Below, piece by piece: positions 1 to 11,453 of a stretch of DNA of 64,000 nt. Below the pieces are notes generated by a model. That model saw only the letters and a list, made by a program, of their open reading frames with translations, was not told where the DNA came from and searched no databases. Both the position numbers and the translations under genes were made by a program. The DNA comes from Neonectria sp. B-13. Taxonomy: Eukaryota; Ascomycota; Sordariomycetes; Hypocreales; Nectriaceae. The stretch is taken from contig NOKP01000012.1 of the NCBI GenBank assembly GCA_002682825.1, positions 1,396,298-1,460,297 on the forward strand, written 5' to 3'. Positions within the stretch are counted from its first letter, which is position 1, and every line of letters starts with the position of its first letter.

Positions 1-868
1 CTGATCGAAGGCTCAGGTCGGGCTGAACTCGATTGTCCCCTGGCTGCGTTACTCCTCCGAGGATAACGCCGCCGTCCGATGCGCGTGGGATCACGTAGGT
101 GTATTGCGATCCCTGAATCATCATGGCCTCGTCAAGTTTGTCTGTCTTGACAAACATGGTCTGCCCACGAATGCCGAGTACAGCCTCATCCGAGGCAAGG
201 GTTTTGGCACCGAGACCGGAGGCATTGACGAGAGTCTTTGCACCAGTCAATGTTGCAAGTTCTTCCATCGATTCAAGTGTCTTGCAGGTGAATGACACTC
301 CATTTCTCTTCAGTTTTTGAACGAGCCAAGGCAGATACTGGTTCGGGTTGACTACCAGTCCATCGTACAAGAACCCAAGAGTCACACCCGGTGGCAGTTT
401 GGACTGGTCCAATTGTCGAAAGTTGGGTACTTCGGATTTGTACCATATTTCTGCATCCTTCGAACGGTCGTCGTAGAATTCAGTAACCTTGATTTCCTGG
501 AAAAGCTTTAGCAATTGAGCCGTTTGTTTAAATAGAAAGGGACATACTCTGACGCCTGATGCAGGATCGTTTTTGGCTAAGTCCTTGTACGCCCGCAACG
601 ACGTCCTCTGAAGGTCAGGGAACCCGACATCGGGATGCGGAGCGAGAAGTGCACCAGCCCTAAATCAAGTCAGACGTTAAGTCGGAGATTGAAAATGCCA
701 ACCGGATTATTCTTACCATGGACTTGCCCATTCTGTTGACTCGTCGCCAGGCAGATTTCGAGCAACAACGTGGACCTTGTATCCGACCTCGGACAGCAGC
801 AAGGCAACGGAAAGTCCTATGACCCCGGCGCCAGCAATGGCAACGTGTTCTTGCTTTGTGGAAGGCAT
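1..868 (-). CDS. FAD-dependent D-amino-acid oxidase (3' part outside window)
   Basis: The protein starts at the ATG at 868 and runs off the window at base 1. Exon 1 is 868-717, the intron 716-660 (GTAAG donor, TTTAG acceptor) and exon 2 is 659-1. The first residues hold a Rossmann dinucleotide motif ([13 protein letters not shown]), the FAD ADP-binding fold at the N-terminus of the DAAO family. The junction rebuilds a [13 protein letters not shown] stretch, like the SPWAGA motif of D-amino-acid and D-aspartate oxidases. Further on, [18 protein letters not shown] matches the family's conserved segment before the C-terminal part. Members oxidatively deaminate D-amino acids to 2-oxo acids with H2O2, usually in peroxisomes; the C-terminus, where a PTS1 signal would sit, is not in view. 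It is divergent from the ornithine cyclodeaminase-like gene, with about 630 bases between start codons. Substrate (neutral D-amino acid or D-Asp) cannot be told. Confidence 0.88.
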
Positions 869-1499
869 ATTGCTTGATGGAGCCGATAGATTACTTAATA
901 AGATAATTGAGATGGTGATGAAGCTCAATGCTAGAGTGAAGGCAGCCTTTGCTGCATTCGCGGGGAAAATGTTGCTATCTGGGGCCGGCTAACTCTCGCA
1001 GACTCCAGCCGACGGCGGCCAAATAGCGACTGCGATAACGCTAGTCTCTTTCAATTCGGGGGAGGTATTGAAGATGCTAGGGAAAATGGAAGGCTCCGCA
1101 ATCCGGAGCTTAGTGCTATGGTATAGACTACGTGCCCTGACGGATGACGTCTCATGCTCTAGTTGCCGTCACTTATCGGGAACCTCAAACTCCGATCATC
1201 GGGGTCGGAAGAGCATCCCGATTCGAAAGATGCCGGCCAAGAAGCCGACCACATGATCGTCGGGAAGGAAGCAAATATCATTGTACCCATTGCTGAACTG
1301 CATTCTTAAGATCAGCTTGATATAAATATCCGATTTCTCTTCTTAACGCTTAAATCCGAGAAGCATCCATGTTGTTCAGACGCAGTCACCTACAAGAATC
1401 TACCTTGATTCACAACATTCTCTCGCCTTTGGCACCTTGTTCACGCTCATATCTTTCCAATCCACGCCGTCCTTTCCGTCCACGGCAAGACAACTCAAG
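869..1499. promoter_or_regulatory. Divergent promoter region between the oxidase and cyclodeaminase genes
   Basis: This 631-base gap separates two divergent start codons. A TATA-like TATAAATA lies at 1321-1328, about 170 bases upstream of the cyclodeaminase ATG at 1500. No other operator is clear. The arrangement makes co-regulation possible but does not prove it. Confidence 0.5.
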
Positions 1500-2654
1500 A
1501 TGGACTTCAGTGTGCTATCGGACAGAAATGTCAAGGCTCTCTTGGTCAGCTTCGGGAAGAGCGAAATATCGTCCATGACCAACACGCTCGAGGGAGCATT
1601 CTCATCATACTCCATCGACAATGAAAGCCAATACCAGCCCCACCGTCAAGCTGTAGCCCGACCAAACGGGCAAATCACTCTTTTCATGCCTGCTACTCTT
1701 TCCGACGGCGTCTCTGTCAAGATCGTCGGCGTTCCACCACCACAGTCGTCGCGAACAGCTCTTGCTCCTCCTCTGCGCGGCGTGCTTGTACTTTGTGACG
1801 AACAAGGCAAATGCATCGGAATCGTCAACTCCGAGGAGTTCACCGCGTTCCGAACCGCGCTCGGCTCCGTTCTACTATACCGATATCGAACACGGACTGA
1901 TCACATTGTCATGTTCGGAGCAGGCAAACAAGCTCTATGGCATCTCCGGCTGGCCTTGGTTCTTCGGGGCGCGGATATTCAGACCGTCACTATCGTCAAT
2001 CGATCCGCCAAACGCGCGCAGCAGATGATTGACCGCTTGCATCAAATGGACGATGAGGGTGGCATCAAGGCTGCGGCAAATGTCAAATTCACCATTGTCG
2101 ACTCTGAATCTTTGCCAACAGCAAGCGCATTCCAAGACAGCACGCGCTCTGCTATTGAGCAGGCTGATGTTATTTTCTGCACTACGCCGTCGAAGAAGCC
2201 CGTCTTTCCCGCCGAATGGCTAACAAGCGAAGAAGGCCGTCGCAAGACTCGGTATATTTCCACTATTGGGTCGTATAAGCTCGACATGCAAGAGATTGAT
2301 CCAGACCTTCTCCGGGCCATTACCACCACAAACCTCGGTTCCTATAGTCTAGGCCAGGATTCCAATCAACAGGGTGGTGTAATTTTGGTCGACAGCCGCG
2401 AGGCCTGTGCTCTGGAGGCGGGGGAAATTGTGGAAGCAAACCTGTCAGCCGACAAGATGCTTGAGCTAGGAGAGCTGGTGAATCTTCAGAAAACTGGCGA
2501 CCAGAAAGTGCAGAAGGAATTGGATGCATGGCTAGCAAACGGACTTGTTCTATACAAGGGCGTTGGACTGGGAATCATGGATTTAGCACTTGGGAAGTCG
2601 TTGCTAAACCTGGCGAGGGAACGAGACATCGGAAGTAGGTTGGACGAATTTTGA
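1500..2654 (+). CDS. Ornithine cyclodeaminase / mu-crystallin family protein
   Basis: Single exon, 384 residues from the ATG at 1500; the open frame extends upstream only through non-ATG codons. The fold is recognised from the N-terminal LSDRNVKALL opening, the mid-protein RTALGSVLLYRYR segment, and the NAD(P)-binding motif VMFGAGKQALWHLRLAL near residue 160, followed by TIVNRS. ADVIFCTTPSKKPVFP and YISTIGSY are the usual family blocks after the Rossmann fold. Family members turn L-ornithine into L-proline, or act as imine reductases, alanine dehydrogenases or N-(1-carboxyethyl) amino-acid enzymes in siderophore and alkaloid pathways. The location between an amino-acid oxidase and an A-T-R reductase suggests imine or amino-acid chemistry (inference). 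It is convergent with the reductase gene. Confidence 0.9.
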   Translation: MDFSVLSDRNVKALLVSFGKSEISSMTNTLEGAFSSYSIDNESQYQPHRQAVARPNGQITLFMPATLSDGVSVKIVGVPPPQSSRTALAPPLRGVLVLCDEQGKCIGIVNSEEFTAFRTALGSVLLYRYRTRTDHIVMFGAGKQALWHLRLALVLRGADIQTVTIVNRSAKRAQQMIDRLHQMDDEGGIKAAANVKFTIVDSESLPTASAFQDSTRSAIEQADVIFCTTPSKKPVFPAEWLTSEEGRRKTRYISTIGSYKLDMQEIDPDLLRAITTTNLGSYSLGQDSNQQGGVILVDSREACALEAGEIVEANLSADKMLELGELVNLQKTGDQKVQKELDAWLANGLVLYKGVGLGIMDLALGKSLLNLARERDIGSRLDEF

Positions 2655-3312
2655 TGCTGTAGTTGATTGAAATGTTCGAAGAAATGAATACAGTCCCTTT
2701 CCATAGTGTTGCAATTGAATCAGCTGGCCCATTGAATGAATTGAATTCGCAAACCCAAGAAATCACCAGTCCACGCCAATATCCGAAGTCACTGGAAGTG
2801 GGGGTTTTCGAACAGGCTTCGCACCACGGCAGCGAACATGCTGCCGATTCTCATGCTAGACATTTCCGAAAAGGCCGAGGTGGAACCTTTATTAGCGGGG
2901 ACGCGGCACGCAGCTTTCTAAACGGCTATCTCAAATCCTTCATAGCCTAATAATTGCCGTACGTCATTACTGCTGACGCAACCGCCCGGAATACACTCCC
3001 GAGCTTTGCCCATCATCCCTGACTGGTCGAGCATCCTACCCGAAACAGTTGCTTCCCGTGCCGCCAGATTGTTGGGTACTCCGACAGATCAAGTCGCTAC
3101 CTTGTTTATCCTGACCATGAGGGACAGAAATCTGTGGCAACTTCAGAGCGTGGTAAGAATGCATTGAAAGGAAAGGGTTATAGTCCCTTCGACATTACTT
3201 CTTTCAATCTCAATACGACCCAATTTCAACCATCGATCTTCAATCTTTGAGATCTTCCTAGTAGTAACCTCCGATACAACAAATTTCTTGAGCCTAGCTC
3301 CATTCTGTATGC

Positions 3313-6300
3313 CTAAAACTTCCATTGGTTGCACCAGTTCATCACTAGGCAAGGCGTAATCTCACTCAGCCGCTCCACTGTCGGACTCCGGGACTTTGCC
3401 CTCTCCATACTGAATTTCACATGCTGGTGTCCTGCTTGATCAGCGATAAGCATGCTTCGGTATGTATCAAGCAGCTTGATAGCCGGATTCTTGCTGATAT
3501 TCTTCGTGTCGCCGGCGCTCTTCTCCAGCTTCGAGATCCAGTCTTCGAGACTGGTCAGTTGTTGGATCTGTCCGCCGTAATAGTTCTTCACCGTGATTGC
3601 CAACTCTGACCATTTGACAGTGGCGGGGTTGACAGCGTGGAAATATCCCGAGATCTCGGAAACTGGGACCTGTACTGTCACGCCTGATATGTCCAAGATG
3701 AGTGCCGCCATATCCTCAATCGGGATCCAGTTGACCACCTGACTTGGGCCGAGGTGGTTAGGCAAGACACCGAGGTGAACCGAGCTTGCAATGAGGCTGG
3801 GAATAAACTCTTGTCGGTTCCATACGCCCCCGCTGCTCTTGGGACCTGCAATCTGTCCAAGTCGAATCGAAGCTGTTGGGACCCCGGACTCCTTTGCCGC
3901 TGCATCCAAAATGAGACTCCCGATAAGCTTGGAATGACCATATCCCATTCGAGGAAGCGTTGGGTCCTCCAGTCGTTCTTCGGGCACTGACTCAGTTCCT
4001 GTCCAGCCACTGGCAGTACTGATACTCGACAAGAAGACTATAGGCACGAGCCTCGCAGAAGCAGCTGCAAGGTCAACAAGGTGTCTAACACCGCGGACAT
4101 GCGGCTCAAAAGAAGCGACACTGATGTTGAAGTTGACGGGCCATGCATTGTGGATAATGCGATCAACTGTGCCTAGCAACTGCATATACATGGTTGTGCT
4201 GATACCAAGCGTGGGAAGCGATAGGTCTGCTTCCAGAAACTCGACCTTTGAGAAGTCGGTGCCCAGCCCACGAGATGCACTCACCGAAGCCTGCCGGGAC
4301 ATGCCGCCGTCCTGGCCTCGGTTGACAGCAATGACTTTCTTAACAGCCTTCAGCTTGCAGAGATGGTCGAGCAGGTATGACCCGAGAGACCCAGTTGTGC
4401 CCGTGACGAGAACTGTCTGCCTTTCATGAAGAGGTTCTGGTCTTCCTGGGCGTGAGAGCGGCAAGTCTTTGGTGTACCTGGATAGCAGTTCCTTACATGC
4501 CTTTACCTGGCGGTGGGCATCAAGCTCTCTACTCATACCTTCTTGGTTGATAGTCGAGTAGAGGAAGTTAGCTAGTTCCCTTGCTGTGGGGTTTTCGTAA
4601 ACGATACGAGTTGCCAAGATTTCAGGTCCGAGGCGAATGCCTACAACCTCAAGGCCTGTTTCGAGCATCTTAATGGTGCTAATGACTTGCAATGAATCCA
4701 GTCCAACACTGAAAAAATCCGTTTCAACGCCAAGACTGTGTGCCCCAGTCAAGTGCGTGATCAAGCCGATAAGGGAACTCGCCAGAGCCTCCTCGCTACC
4801 GAAATCCAAGTCGCTAGACGCACCAATACCGTTTACTTGCCCATTCTGGTAGAGTAACTCGATCTCTTTCTCGTGGAGCTTGACGGTTTCTGCTCGTAGC
4901 GTGGTACCTTTCGGAGTGCGCAAGAACGACTTCCCTGGCGGCGATACTCCAATCAGCCACCGTACGATCTGGCCGTGCGCGACGGTTTCTGCGTTGGCCT
5001 TTTGCACGAAAGGCCACACCTCTGCGATGAGTGCTTCAACTGCGTCATCTCCCTCGCATGGTAAAATAGGCTCCAGAAGCAGAGCCGCTTGGAATCGGTC
5101 TTGTCCCACGACCAATGCCCCTTTGACGGAAGGATGGCCTGCGATGATCTCCTCCATGGTCACTGGGTTGAGCTTCTCTCCGTTTGAGAACACAATGACG
5201 TCGTCAACTCGGCCACAGAACATCCAGTGATCGGAAAAAGTTGGGTGAGGCCTGTACAAATCCTTCGTCGACCATTCGTCCAGATCGGGGAATGTATAGA
5301 AGACGGCTTGATGACCAGGATCTCGAGGGTCTTTCCGACGAACGACGAGCTCATATAGACCATCTTCTCCAAAAGGGCGCCACTCACAGCCCATTATTAG
5401 GCTGTTAAAAATGAAGTACTGCCAGTTCTTCATGTTGGTTTGGAAGTGGATTGGGTAAGGGCAATATCTGGCCTAAGTTAGCAATCTGGTCAACGAAGAA
5501 CACAATGCCAGGGACGTACTCGGTAGCTGCGATACCATTGGAGAGAACGACCCCATGGTTGGTAAGAATTTCGCCAGCCTTTTGCGCGAGATTGCCTACG
5601 TAGAAGATTTAGCCTCCCCTTCCACGGTGCTACTCGCAACTTCTGCTCCGCATGACTTACCTCCACCGAAGGCGACAAACTGCAGTTTCTTCAAGGCAGA
5701 AATCCCAGCCTCATTCGTGGAAATCTCTTCCAAGATGACAGGCGGCAGAAAAGCTCCTTGAACGCCAGATTTGTTTACGCATTGGATCGCCAGGTCTGCG
5801 CTTAGAGGTCGGTCTGGAATACCCAGAGCAATTGTGACGTCGTAAGCAAGAGTCATGCTTAAAAGTATTAGAATCCCAGCAGCATGGAATAGCGGCATAG
5901 CAAGTAAAATTTTCTCTGCTCGATCTGCCCAGGCTTGGTATTGAGATTTGCCTCCGTGAAGCTCGGGGAGTTCCTGCAGAGCATCCGCGATGACAAAGTT
6001 GCCCTGTTTCACAACGATCGGTTTCGGAATGCCCGTGGAACCGCTGGTGTGAAGAGTAAAAGCCGGGTCCCACCTTCCCTCATCGAAAGTGCGGTTATAG
6101 ACAAACGGTGGAGATGTGGCGGCTAGCATCGTGTCAACGCTAGGGACGGTGACTGTCTGCATCTGGTGTTGCCCAATCCATGACTTTACCAAGGGGCTGA
6201 GCGGTTCAGTGTGCCAGAAGATTCGGCACCCAGTTTCTTCCAGAAGTGATTTCTGTGCTTCAGTGCTGTTGCGCGGCGATAGGAGAAGTGCTTGGTAGCC

Positions 6301-6600
6301 TGCTTTGATACATCCCAGTACCATTACAATATATCGAACGTCGTTTGCCCCGATGTATGCGACCTGGCGAATTTGACCTTGAAACCCCGCCCCGTAGCTC
6401 TTTGTGATTTTCCATGCCACCGAGTCAACTGCTCGAGCAATTTCCTTATACGTGACTGGTTTCCAGCCGTCAATCGGGTTGCTGGTCCTTGGTATGAGGA
6501 TAAATGGTCGTGAGGGGTCAGTAGCCGCAGTGCTGTCAACGATGTTGATCATCAATCGTTTTCCGTATTGTGACTTCGCTGTTTGATTTGCTTGATCCAT
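3313..6600 (-). CDS. NRPS-like carboxylate reductase (adenylation-thiolation-reductase)
   Basis: Three exons: 6600-5661, 5595-5520 and 5467-3313, with introns 5660-5596 (GTAAGT...GTAG) and 5519-5468 (GTACGT...CCAG, branch GCTAAC). From the in-frame ATG at 6699 the protein is 1089 residues; from 6600, which fits the family start better, 1056. Numbering from 6699: adenylation core LHTSGSTGIPKP (216-227), A4-type PLFHAAG (269-275), ATE of A5 (370-372), GRVDDVI (about 457-463) and the A10 lysine in TPKGT (about 558). The carrier serine lies in GLDSL (about 630). The reductase domain has TGTTGSLGSYLL (727-738) and catalytic YxxxK (about 881-885). Such enzymes activate a carboxylic acid, load it on phosphopantetheine and release it as aldehyde or alcohol with NADPH. 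There is no condensation domain. The A4 block lacks the aspartate that binds an alpha-amino group, so the substrate may be an aryl or other non-amino acid. Confidence 0.92.
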
Positions 6601-8226
6601 CTTGGCCGTGGTAAAAGGTCTTCCAGTGTCTTCGGGATGAGACGAGTTGGGCTTGGGGTTATTGCTAGGAGAGGGGTGTGAGAGAAAATCACAAGGCATC
6701 TATAAGAAGGCTTCAATATTCTCGTAATCATCTTGTTTAGGACTTGCGTACGATATCATGGGGCTGTCAATGCTGTTATCTTGCTCCCGCTGTGAGTCAT
6801 GAAAATCTGCCGTCCCGTGTTGGGTGGAGCGCATGTGACATCAGGGCCACCGTCTCGTCTTGTGGAAAGCTGAGCCATCGGGTATTTCGGAGGCCGAGGC
6901 CAAAAGAGGGTGTCGAGCTGAAACAAAGTCTCACATTCCTCCACTCACAAGAGGGGAAATGCTTGCCCGCCTTCAATATGCATACTTCAAAGACAAATTT
7001 AACCACCTATCTAGGCTTGAATTGAATATGACTGCATTGGCGCTTACCTGCGGTGTGGAAGTCTTTCTCCGCAACGAGTAGGGAGTTGCGCAACCCTCGG
7101 TCTGAGCGCAACCACCGATACGGGGAGATTCAGTAGCGTCAGTTTCACAACTCCTTGTGCTACTCCCATGCCTATCACAACCCTCTTCCCTCTGGGATCG
7201 GCTTTAGAAGAGACGCTCATAAGTCACATTCTGCTGTACCTTCGTCGCTCTTAATAAGGATGCCGTCAAACATTGGATTGGAGGGAATATTGGTACTCGA
7301 TCCTTCCTACCTATTTCACCTGACCCATTCCGTCAGCCGACCTCGGATTCTCCCGTGCCTTTTTTAGTGCTATACGTGCATATTTAGCAATAATGGCCAT
7401 AGGTGCGGAGACTTGCCTGTCGAGCCAACTCCATAATATCCATACCATCCCATCTGTTTATATAAATACTAAATTAAACCCATCTATGAGACATAAGACA
7501 CGCACGCTGATGCTAAACACATGGGATAGATATTGCTACCAAAGCAACCGTATCGTGGGTTTTCCTTGACACTTCGAAGCAATGATGGTATTTTGTCTGT
7601 GACATGCGTCTAACCATATCAACCTGGCTGTCTTCATTATTGCCGCCAGCATCCAACTTACAACGTTAACAGGTTTACCTCCCGCAACCTCGATTTCACA
7701 TTACGATGACTCCTCATAGAAACCATTCCACGTTTTCTATATAATCAGGCCGTCTTTGCTTTGGTTTCTCGCGCAATATCTAATCCATGACTTAAAATAA
7801 TGTACCAGCAGTGAAAGGGACATTGATCTCTTTCAAGTTTTCAATGTTATGGCCCAGGCTGTGGGTAGATCGTTCGCCTGACACACGGATACAGACCCAG
7901 AGCAAGAGATTTATAAAATTATTCACACATCGGGTGCATCTTGCGAGGAAGACAGCGGGAATCCCATGAACAATGACCTAGTGAGATCATGGGATGTTAG
8001 AAGTTGGATGCCAAATACATTTTTAATCGCTTAACGACTCGCGAACCAACTCGTTCATTTTAGTACTCTCTAGTGACACCTATTTTACGAAAACATCTTT
8101 CAACGGGCCTCAGAAATCCATCCGAAGGACGAGTTAACCCAGGAACAGTTTAATCACAGGGTCTAAGAAGGCCATGATTTCACAGGGCTTGAAACACTGC
8201 GGCGCCCTCAATACCCTTGTCCGGCT
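6601..8226. other. Gene-free stretch upstream of the reductase gene
   Basis: About 1.6 kb with only short open frames on both strands and nothing resembling a conserved domain. The part next to 6.6-7.0 kb presumably holds the reductase promoter. AT-rich patches occur at 7.4-8.1 kb. Confidence 0.5.
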
Positions 8227-9190
8227 CTACGCTGAGGCACATTGTCTCGCCACAACCAAACGATGGAAAGCTTGGGACCGTATGATCGCAAGAAATACGA
8301 TTTCTGGGCCCAGGAACTTGAAACTCTTCATTTCAGTCCATATAATCAAATCTTTCAACCGGGGTTTGGGCCAGGAAGTGTTGCTACTTTCTTTGAGGAT
8401 AGGAAAGCGCTCTATTTGAGCTCTTGAACAAACCAGTCATCGCGTATCTCAAGAGCAGAGTTCTTCTGCTCGCATACCAAAACACTTGCAGTGGTGGATA
8501 AAGGCTTGTTCCCCAGCTACGTATCCGAAGCGTGGGAAACCGGGTACCTGCCTTTATGCTCCTTTGGTGCAGCGAAATTCACTTCAAGTCGCGGGCTTCT
8601 ATGCGACATCTTGTGAATGTTACACCCAGGAGTTTATCACTGCGCGCTCTGAGGATGGCTCTGTTGGTTTTTACAATGATCTTTTCGCTGGAATCTGCCG
8701 AGAACTGACCGTTTTGATCTCAGACACTCTAGAATTCAACGAGCGACATGGTGGACAATGTTTCTCATAGTATCATGCTTTGCGGTGTTCGCATGATTTA
8801 CTTTGGAGACAGAGGAACGTTACAGGAGCTAGCATACTCGAGACTTTTCTGGCACGGGCGAACATATGGTACGTAACTGGACACTAGCAAGTAGTTGGGT
8901 CGTGATTGTTGGGAAGATGGCTGTTGCCTGGCATGCTGAAAGGAATGCTTTTGACCATGTGTTAGTCGTCGAAGTTTGGCACATCGGAGTTTACGCACGT
9001 CGGATCTCTGTGCTCCGATACTGCATGGCATCCTGCGCTCGCTTCTGCTTCCTCCCAGTTCAGTGAAACCATCCACGACGAATTGAATGACCTCAGAAGC
9101 AAAGTGGTGTTATTATATCTGGTCTACATGCAAGCCACGCAATACTATGAGATAGTCCGGCTTCCAAATAAATGCATCCTGAATCCCGAA
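8227..9190 (+). pseudogene. Decayed coding relic of unknown family
   Basis: Protein-like stretches follow each other on the plus strand in changing frames. One reads GPYDRKKYDFWAQELETLHF and then GPGSVATFFEDRKALYL (about 8270-8425). Next comes NKPVIAYLKSRVLLLAYQN (about 8430-8485), then VVDKGLFPSYVSEAWETGYL (about 8490-8560), a stretch with FYNDLFAGICRELTVLISD (to about 8770), and finally ETIHDELNDLRSKVVLLYL (about 9065-9115). Stops and frame changes separate them, and no intron set joins them all. This fits a gene broken by several small indels. I do not recognise the family. An intact gene with several unusual introns is less likely but not excluded. Confidence 0.35.
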
Positions 9191-9924
9191 TGTCCGGGGT
9201 GAATGATAAATTTACGGAAGGCCGAATAACTCCTATAAACCAGAACGATTGGGCGATTAATTGACCATCCCTTTACAACAGCTAGGCAGATTGGCTGGAC
9301 CGATCCACTTCTTCAGCTACTCGGGTAGGCTGGAATCAAAGATACATCGCTTCCCACTTAGATTAGGTATACTAAAACTCCCAACAATACTTCTATATAT
9401 ACGTCACAACATCACACTCAACTAGGCTACTGCTTCTAGATTGAGATGGCTTTACCGTAGATTAGAAGGGGCTGCTATCTTCAATGTTGATTAAGGCAGA
9501 CCGTAGAGGTAAAGGCCATCGTCGAAGGCGTCTGCACATTTAAGCACATGATTAATCAAGTGTAGAGTAAACGTGATGTTAATATTTATGAAGTTACTAA
9601 AAGTAGCTGTATTTCACCTGCTGACGGGCAACTGAGAGCGGGATAAAGGATGGATCGGTACGGCAACTTACCTTGGTTGTTATGAAGGGACAGGGCGCTC
9701 GAGGAAATACTTGGGTGCAACCATCTGCCTTTGAGCTAATAAGGGTGTAATATCGGCATACCGTAAGCGTTAGGATCAACGGGTCGTAGACGTCACCTGC
9801 TTATGATGATCTTCCTCTCGGTCGACACTACTCCGTCGGCTTCAAAATAGCCCAGCCAACGCCGTCAAACGCGGGGTCGTCTGACAAACCACCAGCCGGA
9901 GCTCGGTGTTGCTGTCAACGCACC
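9191..9924. other. Gene-free stretch
   Basis: Only small open frames without domain similarity. AT-rich 9.35-9.6 kb; the 3' end is the upstream region of the polyol dehydrogenase gene. Confidence 0.45.
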
Positions 9925-9932
9925 TATATAAG
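9925..9932 (+). promoter_or_regulatory. TATA-like box of the polyol dehydrogenase gene
   Basis: TATATAAG about 95 bases upstream of the start codon at 10027, in a promoter position. Confidence 0.45.
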
Positions 9933-10026
9933 CGGGTATGCTCAGGGCATTCTTCCTCTAACAGACAACCAAATTTTCATCCGACAACACATTCGATACT
10001 AGGAATTGAAAGACGTGTGATCAGAC

Positions 10027-11218
10027 ATGGCACAAAATGTATGCGACCCAATCGTCAATTGGACTGGTGTTGTAGCATTTCACTTTACTGACATTTGACA
10101 GAACCTTTCTTGCCTTCTTTACGGTGCTGGGAAAGTCCGTTTCGAGGAGCGACCGAGCCCAGAGATCGAGGATCCTCACGACATCTTAATTCGCATCTCT
10201 TATGTCGGCGTCTGTGGCAGCGATGTAAGTCATGCTACGCTCGAGACCGCCCATATCTCAGTATTGATGCTCAGACCTTCAGGTCCATTTCTGGATGCAC
10301 GGCGGCGTGTTGAGGAAGGTCTCAGAAGATGAGCCTCTTGTCATGGGCCACGAAGCTTCGGGAATCGTCCACTCAATTGGCTCAGCGGTAACCAGCATCA
10401 AGCCGGGCGATCGCGTCGCTGTCGAACCAGGATTTCCCTGCCGGCGATGCAAGCGTTGCAAGGCGGGAAAATACAACCTCTGTCCCGATATGCGATTCGC
10501 CGCGGATCCTCCTCGCACCCACGGCACACTGACTCGCCTCTTCAAGATTCCAGAGGACTTTGCCTACAAGATTCCTGATTCTGTCAGCCTGAAGGAAGCT
10601 GTCCTGGTGGAGCCCTTGAGCGTTGCAGTCCATGCCGCCCGTCTATCGGAGTTGAAGCCCGGCCAGACTGTCCTGGTTCTTGGCTCTGGAACGATTGGGC
10701 TGCTTGCAGCCGCGACAGCTAAAGCGTTTGGAGCCAGAGCGGTATTCATCTCTGACATAAAGCAAGCCAAACTCGATTTTGCAAAGGGATTCGTGGATTG
10801 TTCCACCTTCATGCCCTCTTTCGACGCAACGCCAGAGGAAGACGCATCGAGGTTCTGCGAAGAAATGAAGCTCGAAGACGGCGTTGATGTCGTCTTAGAG
10901 TGCACCGGAGTTGAAGCATCTGTCCAGACCGGCATCTACGCTTTGGCGGTGGGTGGTATCTTCGTACAGATAGGATTGGGCAAGGCGATGCAGTCATTCC
11001 CTATCCTCGCCATGGGCGAAAAGGAGATGGTCTTCAAAACGTCTTTCCGCTACGGGCCTGGCGATTATGACGTTGCTCTTGATTTGCTCGGCTCTGGGAA
11101 AGTGTCTGTCAAGTCGTTGATCAGCAGTGAAGTGCCGTTTGAGCGTGCACCAGAGGCTTGGGAAAGGACAAGAAAGGGTGAAGGCATTAAAAACCTGATA
11201 CGAGGAGTGCAGGATTGA
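10027..11218 (+). CDS. Zinc-dependent polyol dehydrogenase (xylitol/sorbitol dehydrogenase type)
   Basis: Three exons: 10027-10038, 10102-10224 and 10283-11218, giving 356 residues with exact frame. The first exon codes for only four residues. The medium-chain dehydrogenase signature is complete. Catalytic zinc ligands are C42 (VCGSDVHFW) and H68-E69 (GHEASG). The structural zinc lobe has four cysteines in CRRCKRCKAGKYNLC (98-112). The Rossmann motif is GSGTIGLL, followed by a strand ending in ISDIK, whose aspartate favours NAD+ over NADP+. The closest known fungal types oxidise xylitol to D-xylulose or sorbitol to fructose; VHFWMHGG after the first ligand fits this group. The zinc-cluster regulator ends about 235 bases downstream in convergent orientation. 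Whether it serves sugar catabolism or tailors a metabolite cannot be told. Confidence 0.92.
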
Positions 11219-11453
11219 TTCATGCTGTAATTAGGAGAGAAGGGAAAATATTGAGTACATCTGGTGAGATTGAATGGCCTTGTAGGTTTTGTCTCCTTTG
11301 TAAATTAAGTCCTGCTTTGTTGGCTCTTCAAAGATGAGCAGCAGCTCCTTTGTGAGGCGTCAGCCAACATAGTATCAGTTCGTAGTACATGATTATAGCA
11401 TGTCGATTGAAAACCATTATTACAGGTCGAAATAACGAGATCATTAGCCTTGC

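Noticed and set aside
1437..1499. N-terminal extension of the cyclodeaminase-like protein
   Set aside because: Begins with TTG; the family start fits the ATG at 1500.
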